In this document: piece after piece, positions 7,487 through 13,605 of the stretch
How the letters are laid out: every line of letters begins with the position of its first letter
How positions within the stretch are numbered: the stretch's first letter is position 1
Origin: Haplosporangium gracile
Lineage: Eukaryota; Mortierellomycota; Mortierellomycetes; Mortierellales; Mortierellaceae
Length of the DNA: 22,885 bases
Reading direction: 5' to 3'
Assembly: GCA_015499985.1 (NCBI GenBank)
Contig: JAAAUF010000681.1
Span: 1-22,885 of the forward strand
Notes under the pieces: generated by a model
Database searches by the model: none
What the model was told of the DNA's origin: nothing
The model's input: the letters and a program-made list of their open reading frames with translations, nothing else
Translations under genes and position numbers: made by a program

Positions 7487-7721
7487 CATGTGATGGGGCG
7501 AAGACTGCGTTTGTATGGGTGAGTTTGAGAGAAAGAAAAGAATGTGTTTGAGGGAGAACTATTGGTACTTTAAAAGAAATGGTAGGAGGCGGCTGTTTGA
7601 TGAAGAAGGGAGATAAAAAAGAACAAGCGCAAACCATGGCTTGACCGCCACCCAACCACGGCTTGACCGCCACCCAACCATGGCTTTATACCACGTCGCG
7701 GTCAAGCCACTACTTTTTATA
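7487..7721 (-). pseudogene. Promoter and 5'-leader relic of an array gene
   Basis: The minus strand shows TATAAAAA at 7714-7721 and a second TATAAA at 7685-7690. A pyrimidine-rich leader like those of the array genes follows, then an ATG at 7487-7489. Only 14 codons follow before a stop, in the hairpin region, and no cysteine domain is present. The sequence before the TATA (CCTTCTCG) is like that of copy 5. I read it as a duplicated promoter whose coding part was lost or replaced. This is inference from layout. Confidence 0.35.
7632..7686. repeat. 22-bp tandem repeat, 2.5 units
   Basis: AACCATGGCTTGACCGCCAC plus CC is repeated with one change (CATGG to CACGG), and a third partial unit ends at 7686. 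Just downstream, GCGGTCAAGCCAC at about 7698-7710 is an inverted copy of part of the unit. The repeat lies inside the promoter relic. Confidence 0.8.
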
Positions 7722-8147
7722 GTATACGAGAAGGCCAGAAAGTGGGTGACCCCGCCTCAGTTTGATAAAGACACGTCGATGTGCCTGAATTGTGTATCAG
7801 AAAAGAAGCCGATGGTCCACAGAAAAGGGCAATCAGTCAATTATATTTTCAGACACAGATAGAAAAAAAGTGTTAGGAAACTCAGTTGTATTTATGGCTC
7901 CCAGATATCAATATAGTAAATGTGGCCAATGCGAAAAGTAGTACACCTCAACGTTTCGAGAATGAAAGGAAGAAAAGCAAACAGGTAGGGAGGTCATCGC
8001 CGTATGCGAGTGCAAGAAAGTTCTACATACAACTGAAAAAAAACGCGCACTGCGATTCGGAGTACTGTTTTTCATTCATGATCTAATCTGCTGCCAATTT
8101 CTCATCCATCAAATCAGTGCCATAGGTTTGAGCCACAGTGTAACGCG
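7722..8147. other. Intergenic interval, no supported gene
   Basis: Short plus-strand open frames occur but show no domain, no promoter and no similarity to the array. A segment near 7835-7862 (CAGTCAATTATATTTTCAGA then CACAG) weakly resembles the group 2 upstream block and would fit the relic at 7487-7721. Confidence 0.35.
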
Positions 8148-8200
8148 AAGCAAGCAAGCAAGCAAGCAAGCAAGCAGGCAGGCAGGCAGGCAGGCAGGCA
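8148..8200. repeat. Compound tetranucleotide microsatellite (AAGC/AGGC)
   Basis: About seven AAGC-type units are followed directly by about six AGGC-type units, with no interruption. It lies between two array units in non-coding DNA, so length changes are probably neutral. The switch from AAGC to AGGC is a single-base variant that then spread. Confidence 0.9.
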
Positions 8201-8283
8201 GACAAAATAATGAGATGAGAGTTATTATAGCATGAGTCAATGATTTTTTATTGTTTTCGTGATAAAGTAGTACAGGAATTAAG

Positions 8284-8297
8284 ATACACTACTGAGA
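8284..8297 (-). promoter_or_regulatory. Conserved 3' motif after copy 6a
   Basis: The plus strand reads TACACTACTGAGAG, 179 nt after the stop of copy 6a. Spacing and core (CACTACTGA) match the other occurrences. Confidence 0.45.
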
Positions 8298-8475
8298 GGT
8301 GTTTTTTCTTGCTTACGTGGAGTTTTTCTATACTTTTTGTACACTAAAACGGGAGATGCGCGGAACGAAAAGGAAAGAATGGTCTAGAGAACGAAAAAAG
8401 GGACAGCGCCGGGTGGGCGTTGAAGGAGCGGTATTGGAGAGGAGCTGCACCCCCTTTCAAGAAAATCGATCAGGC

Positions 8476-8784
8476 TCAGTTAATCGAGTCCCAGTTACCA
8501 GGGCAGGAGCAAGATGTAATTCGAATGCGGCCATGGACAAAAGCGGTTTTGCAGCTGCAGTCCCTACAGGTGCCACGGGAGGAGCACCATGCCTTCAGCG
8601 GCATGCCTTTTGCCCCAGAGTGACCACAGTCGAGTTGAATCTTCAGGATGTTGGCTTTCTGATTGTTGAAAGGAGTGTTTTTGTTGCCAATGGGGTCGTT
8701 GTTGCTGGAGTTGCTGGTAATCGGCGAGGATTTATAGGAGACGGTGAGCTTACTGAGAGGTTCAGTTATTTTGGTTGGAGTGAA
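8476..8784 (-). pseudogene. Cysteine-rich array copy 6a, start codon lost
   Basis: A minus-strand frame of about 103 codons is open from 8784 to TGA at 8476. The first aligned codons, TTC ACT CCA ACC, line up with ATG ACT CCA ACT of copy 6b, so the start seems to have become TTC. No other ATG is found upstream before a stop. The C-terminal domain belongs to the second type: Trp-Cys, CRDCSC, then G-R-x5-C-x-C-P as in copies 6b and 7. A good TATA box (8881-8889) remains 97 bp upstream. An unseen upstream exon supplying a start cannot be excluded. Confidence 0.6.
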
Positions 8785-8880
8785 GGATGAAGGAGTAGTG
8801 TGTATGATGGCTAATAATAAGCAGAAAGCGAATTTATAAATGGCTTACTATTCCTGGAGACTATGCCACATTATTAGGGG

Positions 8881-8889
8881 TTTTTTATA
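8881..8889 (-). promoter_or_regulatory. TATA box of array copy 6a
   Basis: The minus strand reads TATAAAAAA, followed by CCCC. It lies 97 bp upstream of the first recognisable codon of copy 6a, close to the 89 bp of copy 5. Confidence 0.55.
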
Positions 8890-9254
8890 CGATGGGCACT
8901 TATCGATTGACTGAATATTTCTGCGCGATACACACATTTAGATTACGCGTCTGATAGATGCCGTAGTTTCCAGTCACAGATCAGCGAGTATATAGAGAAC
9001 AGGCTAGCCAAAATAGTACGGGAATTTTTTTTTCATACGTCATAGGTGTGGTTTATTATTCTCAGGTTTAGGAAGGAAAATGATGTGTGCCATTACAGTA
9101 AGGTGGGGTTGTTGTTTGTGATTTTGTACTATTATCAAAAGAGGGGCCGCATGTTTGCCAGAGGAATAACATGTTCTCAAAAGAGGGACAAGGAGGACCT
9201 GCAAGAATACTCGACAAGGACGATGGCTTCTTCAAGAAGATCCGGCTCGGCGAC

Positions 9255-9524
9255 TCAATTCTCCATAGGGCAGAGGCAAGGCACCATCCGGGTGCGACCA
9301 TCGACGACGACGGCTTGACGGCTGAAAGTCCGGCAGGAGTCGCAGGGGACGCACCATTTCATCAACGAAATGCTCTTGGTGCCATACTTCTTACAGTCGA
9401 TTAGAGCCTATAGGGCACGAACCACCTGCTGCTTGTTGCCGGTGATGTGGCCGTTATTGTTGGGGCTGCTGGCAACGGGCGAGCCTCGTACGGAGCGGGC
9501 GTGGCTGGCGAGAGTTGGAGTCAT
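9255..9524 (-). pseudogene. Cysteine-rich array copy 6b with in-frame TAG
   Basis: The frame runs from the ATG at 9522-9524 to TGA at 9255, 90 codons in all, but codon 39 is TAG (9408-9410). Both sides align with copy 7: NNNG..K.QQ before the stop, then W-C-x2-C-x2-C-R and G-R-x5-C-x-C-P after it. In the copy 7 alignment the TAG faces a GAG codon, so one G-to-T change explains it. The region after the stop has no other lesion, so the mutation is probably recent. An 18-nt intron would be too short to splice. Stop readthrough is possible but unsupported. Confidence 0.65.
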
Positions 9525-10255
9525 TAGATGAGGCAGGAGTTGTAAAAAAGAGATGGTGTGTGGGAAAGAGGATGTATAGCAGGTGTATTAATAAAAGGAT
9601 AATGAGGAAAGAAAAGGAAACAAGCGAGAATTGATGCTTTCGTGCCTATTGCAATCAAGCCACCGCCCGTTAGGTCGCAAATGAGAAGCCCAAAAATAGC
9701 GAGTGTCTCTTCCCTTTTCTACCTTGACAGAAGCGTGTTGCCTAGGTCTGGAATTTGGGTCGGGGGCAATGACATTGGCGGAAGGGTAAGTTGCTCGGGT
9801 CAACTTATTTGAATTACCACTCTTTTCTGTTCAATTTGAGCAACTTAATTTCATAGCCGAATATAGGGAAAAAGGAGGTGGATTCATGCGACAACACCAA
9901 GTAATCGCTTTTCCCAAAAAAAAAAATGCGATAATTAGACAAGAAAAAGTAAAAAAAATAAAAGAAAGGAAGAACGGAGAGTATAGGGTTTTTCATGCGC
10001 CACTGATTGTTATATTTTAATTTTTTTTTTGAGGAGCCGGAAATGAAGATAAGGAAAATACTTTGTGGACTGGAGCTTTTTTGTGTTTTTTACTAAAGGA
10101 GGGAGGGCGCATGGAGTTCAAGGAGACAACCTGGTTTGAAAGGACGAGGAAGGGGTCGGGAGGAACCGTAAAAGGGGACAGGCTAGGAACGAGGGGACGG
10201 ACATCTAGCTCACGTTAGAGAATCTCAGCTCGACGACTCGGGCGTTCATATTTCT
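9525..10255. other. Intergenic interval between copies 6b and 7
   Basis: A degenerate TATA region near 9690-9700 aligns with the copy 7 promoter through GGGCTTC. An upstream block of group 2 lies at 9795-9862. The right part is the 3' flank of copy 7. A pyrimidine-poor, purine-rich segment occupies about 10,030-10,200. I see no additional gene. Confidence 0.4.
9795..9862 (-). promoter_or_regulatory. Conserved upstream block, group 2 (copy 6b)
   Basis: The plus strand has CTCGGGTCAACTTATTTGAA, then TTCAATTTGAGCAACTTAAT, then TTCATAGCCG. The copy 7 block has TCGGACCAAATAATTCAG, then GTTTGATCAGTTGCATTTCG, then TCGCCG. The two align over about 65 bp, roughly 270-340 bp upstream of each ATG. Confidence 0.45.
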
Positions 10256-10516
10256 TTAAGGACAGCCGCAAGCAGTAACGAAAATGCGACCACAAATGAT
10301 GATGCTTTTCTGGCTGCAGATTCTGCACATCTTGCAGGTGCCGCACCAGTACTTTGATGGAACGTTTGTGGTCTTGCAGGGACCACAGTTGCGTCGCTTC
10401 TCCAAGGTCTTGGCTTGCTGCTTCTTGCTGCCGTTGTTGTCACGGGCGTTGTTGGAGCGTCGGTCAACGGGCATCATTTCGAAGGAGCCGTCTGGTTTTC
10501 CAAGAGCGAAAGGCAT
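10256..10516 (-). CDS. Small cysteine-rich protein, array copy 7 (86 aa)
   Basis: I do not recognise this family. The product is the only intact member of the second type. Cysteines are at C44-x2-C47-x10-C58-x2-C61-x2-C64-x2-C67, with Trp57 before C58. They are followed by C75, then Gly76-Arg77-x5-C83-x-C85-Pro86 at the very end. The N-terminal 43 residues are basic and Asn/Lys-rich. I start at the ATG at 10514-10516. A longer frame begins at 10681, but the TATA box at 10648-10654 would lie inside it, and the homologous copy 6b also starts at the shorter position. No signal peptide is visible with this start. Confidence 0.7.
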   Translation of the reverse strand: MPFALGKPDGSFEMMPVDRRSNNARDNNGSKKQQAKTLEKRRNCGPCKTTNVPSKYWCGTCKMCRICSQKSIIICGRIFVTACGCP

Positions 10517-10647
10517 AGTTATGAAGAGATGAGATGAGTACCGTTGTGCGCGTGTATGTGTATGTGTGTGTGAAAGAGAAGGTGATTGATGACCAAAAGA
10601 AGACAAAGAAATGAAAAGAAAAAAAGAAAAACACGCGAAGCCCATAA

Positions 10648-10654
10648 TTTTATA
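10648..10654 (-). promoter_or_regulatory. TATA box of array copy 7
   Basis: The minus strand reads TATAAAA, 132 bp upstream of the chosen ATG, with TTCAGAAAGG just before it. GGGCTTCGCG follows, a string also found after the TATA of copy 9 as CGGCTTCGCG. Confidence 0.6.
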
Positions 10655-10808
10655 CCTTTCTGAAGCCAAGTCACTACCCACTAGCTCGTATGTGACAGTG
10701 ACTAAGTGAGGAGTGAGCCCTCCCTTCCTTGTTTTGACAGGAAAGCGTGTTGAATGCCTTGATTAGGGGGACATGGATCGAAGGGCAAAGAACTTAACAG
10801 AAACGCAG

Positions 10809-10880
10809 AATACTCGGACCAAATAATTCAGGCACACATATGTTTTTTGTTGAGTTTGATCAGTTGCATTTCGTCGCCGG
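10809..10880 (-). promoter_or_regulatory. Conserved upstream block, group 2 (copy 7)
   Basis: The plus strand has TACTCGGACCAAATAATTCA, then GGCACA and GTTGAGTTTGATCAGTTGC. It lies about 295-365 bp upstream of the copy 7 ATG and aligns with the blocks at 9795 and 11688. Confidence 0.5.
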
Positions 10881-11006
10881 AAATAGTTAATCAAAGTAAC
10901 GCAAAAGGAAATAAAGGAAAAGAGGAAGAAGGATAGTTGTTCGTGCATCAATGATATTTTATTTTATTGTTTGCGGCAAAGGAAGGGAAAGGGGATGGGG
11001 ATGAGG

Positions 11007-11020
11007 ATGCACTACTAAGT
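11007..11020 (-). promoter_or_regulatory. Conserved 3' motif after copy 8
   Basis: The plus strand reads ATGCACTACTAAGT, 168 nt after the stop of copy 8. It is preceded by a G-rich, pyrimidine-poor run as in copies 3 and 5. Confidence 0.45.
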
Positions 11021-11187
11021 TTTTATTTTTTTGTCATTTTCACTACAAAATCAGAAAAGCGCATGAAGATGGTGAGTCGATTCTGATATCAAAAAACAAC
11101 AGGAAGGGAAGCGGAGAGGGCCTCAAAGTTAACCGACGGCAACAGCTCTCGCTAGACGATTAAGCTCAATGACTCGGCGCTCACGTT

Positions 11188-11420
11188 TTAAGCATGAGGA
11201 CCAGGGGCAGGTTGGTGCTGCTTGGGGTCCGAGCCGTGCCCAGTGCAACAGGCATTGCAGCGAGTGCAGGTAACGCACCACTGGAGCTTGGAAATATTGC
11301 GCTTAGCGAACTGATCGTATTGAAAGTCGCCGCAGTCGTAGGGGGGATGGCAAGGAGGCGGACTGGACACTGGGTGTTGGTAACGGAGCCAGTGGAGCCA
11401 CCAGGAAGGGGTTGGCCCAT
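11188..11420 (-). pseudogene. Cysteine-rich array copy 8, frameshifted
   Basis: The ATG at 11418-11420 opens a frame whose product has no cysteine domain. A neighbouring frame, one base out of phase, encodes the family motif W-C-x2-C-x2-C-x2-C-C and stops at TAA at 11188. The two overlap for about 30 codons, so one indel between roughly 11330 and 11410 would join start and domain. No GT-AG intron of believable length fits. The domain frame has no ATG upstream; only a GTG occurs. A sequencing or assembly error is a real alternative. The first cysteine pair is also altered: C..YDC lies further upstream. Confidence 0.55.
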
Positions 11421-12199
11421 GGTGATAGTAGGAGTGTGTGCGTGCGTGTATGTGGTTGTATTCGGAGGAGAGTTGGTGGCGCTCAGGAAAGAGTATGATA
11501 GGTTGCTGATGGAAAAAAAGAAGATGAAGGTAATAAAAAACGAACGAGGATCGTTGTTTCTATGCACTACGACCATGCTCAAAGGCTGAAAAACGCAACT
11601 GATATGATATCATTTTTTTATAGAAAACGTGTCGTAACGGTCTAATTTATCATTTAGAAAGGATCTATTGGAGTCAGCAGAAAAACCAGGTACTCGGACC
11701 AATTACTTTTAGGCACAAAAAGGGCCACGTGTTTGTTTTTGTTGGGTTTGATTGAGCTTATAGTGCAGTAGGACGCGTATGCGACTCGTCGACGCGATTT
11801 CTCACTCTGAAAAAGGAAAGGAGCAGTGAGATATGTGCTTTGACCTTTTCATATTGTCATTGATGGGAAAGAGATCTATGTATAGTCAAAGAAGGAGAAG
11901 CCATCGCGTCAAGAGTCGAGGCATTTTTATCTTTTCATTATCCGCTTATAAGACAGTTCTCTCACTGACGCGGATCAATTTAAAAAAAACGTGTAGGATC
12001 GGTTCTCCTAGATTATAAGTTACGCCAGATATATAATATCAAGCAATCAAGCGAGCGGAAAAAAAGAACCGTAACAAAGAAGCGCAAGGCGAGAGAGTAG
12101 TGTGTTTTTTTTATTTGGTGGTAACCAACGTACCCTAACCACTCTCAAGCAACAAAACTAAACACAAAAACATACAACAAGGCAGCTTGGTCCAATATC
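11421..12199. other. Upstream region of copy 8 and non-coding DNA
   Basis: A TATA-like segment (TATAAAAAAA on the minus strand) lies near 11615, and a group 2 upstream block at 11688-11760. From about 12,090 to 12,195 the plus strand becomes CA/AAC-rich, resembling a fungal 5' leader before the ATG at 12,200. I see no other coding signal. Confidence 0.4.
11688..11760 (-). promoter_or_regulatory. Conserved upstream block, group 2 (copy 8)
   Basis: The plus strand has TACTCGGACCAATTACTTTT, then AGGCACA and GTTGGGTTTGATTGAGC. It lies about 270-340 bp upstream of the copy 8 ATG and is the closest match to the copy 7 block. Confidence 0.5.
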
Positions 12200-12574
12200 A
12201 TGAGCAGAGAAAAATACAAGCCTGTATGTGCATGTTCCTTTCATGCTCATCATCGCTGTGCGCAAGAAACGAAATTTGCCTTTGTGATCAATGAATACGC
12301 CCTTGTTGCCCATAATTACCTTGTTGAAAAGTGTCCCTTTTCCTCGTCTCGGTTTTTAATTACGCGTCAGATCAGAGCCACAGTTTTGGATCATTGCGAA
12401 GGGTTGATTGAAGGCAAGGCAAGGCTAAGTAAATCAGCCAAAATAATAGAGAAGTGTTATATTGAGGAAAAGGCAGAGAGGTTTTTGTTTCGTGTGCCGC
12501 TTAATTGCTTTAATTTTTTTATTTTTTTTTCAGAGAAAATTGAGGGGAAAAGACAGGGAAGGGAATGGACGTGA
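12200..12574 (+). CDS. Hypothetical ORF, weak support (124 aa)
   Basis: This plus-strand frame opens at an ATG after a CA-rich, leader-like stretch. The product begins MSREKYKPVCAC and has a moderately mixed composition with several cysteines and histidines. The last 35 residues read through a T-rich run that looks non-coding and contains a possible splice acceptor (T-run then CAG near 12,532). I recognise no domain, and it would be the only plus-strand gene in the array. It may be spurious, or the first exon of a short spliced gene. Confidence 0.2.
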   Translation: MSREKYKPVCACSFHAHHRCAQETKFAFVINEYALVAHNYLVEKCPFSSSRFLITRQIRATVLDHCEGLIEGKARLSKSAKIIEKCYIEEKAERFLFRVPLNCFNFFIFFSEKIEGKRQGREWT

Positions 12575-12664
12575 TATCACGCGTGTTGCTTTTTTTTTTT
12601 TTGGCTTTTTTGACTTTTTTGACTTTTTGCTTTTGTGCTATTATGCCCTTGTGTTTTTGTGTTG

Positions 12665-12678
12665 ATATACTACTAAGG
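12665..12678 (-). promoter_or_regulatory. Conserved 3' motif after copy 9
   Basis: The plus strand reads ATATACTACTAAGG, 148 nt after the stop of copy 9. It is the most divergent of the five occurrences but keeps ACTACTAAG. Confidence 0.35.
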
Positions 12679-12824
12679 AAGGGAAACAGAACGCAAGGAT
12701 GTACATGGGGGGAGGGCCAGAACCTGGATTCAGGAAAATGACGAGTCCGGGTGGGCGGCCGGCGGGACGGAACCAAGGAAACCAAGGAGACCGAGGCGGG
12801 GACAGGCGGAGCCAGGGTGACCAC

Positions 12825-13223
12825 CTAGAAGCTAGCGCTGTTGGAGCGACGCGACATTCTCGCAGCCGCTGCCTCCTCTGTCTCCTTCACAAAATTCTTC
12901 GGCTTGCGGTGCTTGACATTGTCGCAACAAGCGAGGCAAACCTCGCAAGTGACACACCAAGCCGCGACATGGCAGTTCGCGCAACGAACACAACATTCGC
13001 CACGAAGGTGAGTATCCGAGGCGTTGTCAGAGTCGGACGCGTCGTCGTACATGCTGTCGTTGGTGGTGGTGGTGGTGGTGGTAGTGGTAGTGGCGAGGAT
13101 GGCCTTCGTCTCCTGCTTGTCGATTTGTTTTTGCTCCTTCTTTTCTTTTTTGTCCTTCCGGCCATCCATCACGTTGCCCGTCACGTTTTTGAAGGTGTTC
13201 GAGAGCTTGCGGATGAGACCCAT
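12825..13223 (-). CDS. Small cysteine-rich protein, array copy 9 (132 aa)
   Basis: I do not recognise this family. The domain is central rather than terminal: C78-x2-C81-x8-C90-x2-C93-x2-C96-x2-C99-C100, with Trp89 before C90 and extra C77 and C84. A lysine-rich segment (residues ~20-40) and a run of ten Thr, coded by a GGT/ACC microsatellite, precede it, followed by an acidic Asp/Ser stretch. A basic tail ending in RRSNSASF follows. No signal peptide is visible. The ATG is at 13221-13223, with a TATA box 155 bp upstream. It is the copy nearest the conserved genes. A long opposite-strand frame over it is treated as a shadow. Confidence 0.75.
   Translation of the reverse strand: MGLIRKLSNTFKNVTGNVMDGRKDKKEKKEQKQIDKQETKAILATTTTTTTTTTNDSMYDDASDSDNASDTHLRGECCVRCANCHVAAWCVTCEVCLACCDNVKHRKPKNFVKETEEAAAARMSRRSNSASF
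13059..13094. repeat. GGT trinucleotide microsatellite in copy 9
   Basis: On the plus strand GGT repeats are followed by GTAGTGG variants. They encode the poly-threonine run of copy 9. Length changes by whole units keep the frame. Confidence 0.85.
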
Positions 13224-13605
13224 GGTGAGAGTGAGAGCTGGCGAGCGATGATGGTGGTGGCGGTAGCGGAGGAAGAGGAGCGAGAAGCTTACTCTGGGAG
13301 AGTCCGAGAAATGTGGTTTTGAGTGTGAGGTCGAGGAAGCAGAGAAGAAAAGGAAAAACGCGAAGCCGAGGCATGACTTTTATATCCTCCCTAGCGTCAC
13401 GTAGTTCACCTGTGGATTCAGGGCACAAAGGGAAATAATAGGCGAGTTTTCCTCCCGTGTTCCTTCAAAACAAAAATATTCAAGCCTGCGTTTTCTGCAG
13501 TTGATGCACACAGGCCAACAGACCTCACTAATTCAGGTACAAAGAACACGTTTCTAGGGGGTTGATCGTTTATGACGCAGCTGTCATCAAAGAGCAGGAC
13601 AAAAG
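13224..13605. other. Promoter of copy 9 and 3' flank of the exonuclease gene
   Basis: Besides the TATA box, a segment near 13527-13556 (CTAATTCAGGTACAAAGAAC) resembles part of the group 2 upstream block and lies about 310 bp upstream of the copy 9 ATG. This is the boundary between the array and the conserved genes. I see no mobile element at the junction. Confidence 0.4.
13378..13384 (-). promoter_or_regulatory. TATA box of array copy 9
   Basis: The minus strand reads TATAAAA, 155 bp upstream of the ATG, followed by GTCATGCCTCGGCTTCGCG. The CGGCTTCGCG string resembles that after the copy 7 TATA box. Confidence 0.65.

Noticed and set aside
8148..8200. Possible CRISPR-like or satellite repeat
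   Set aside because: It is a simple tetranucleotide microsatellite with no spacers, in a eukaryotic genome.
9405..9425. Possible 18-nt intron (GTGGTTCGTGCCCTATAG) removing the stop in copy 6b
   Set aside because: The ends are GT and AG and removal would keep the frame, but 18 nt is far below the length known to be spliced in fungi. The GAG-to-TAG explanation is simpler.
10256..10681. 141-codon version of copy 7 with an N-terminal hydrophobic segment that looks like a signal peptide
   Set aside because: The extra 55 codons span the TATA box and a CT/CA-rich leader. Copy 6b, which aligns with it, starts at the shorter ATG. The hydrophobic run comes from T-rich leader DNA.
12699..13322. Plus-strand open frame of 207 codons opposite copy 9
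   Set aside because: It is antisense to a gene with a conserved cysteine motif, TATA box and family spacing. Its composition (Val and Gly runs) comes from the antisense of the Thr/Pro microsatellite.
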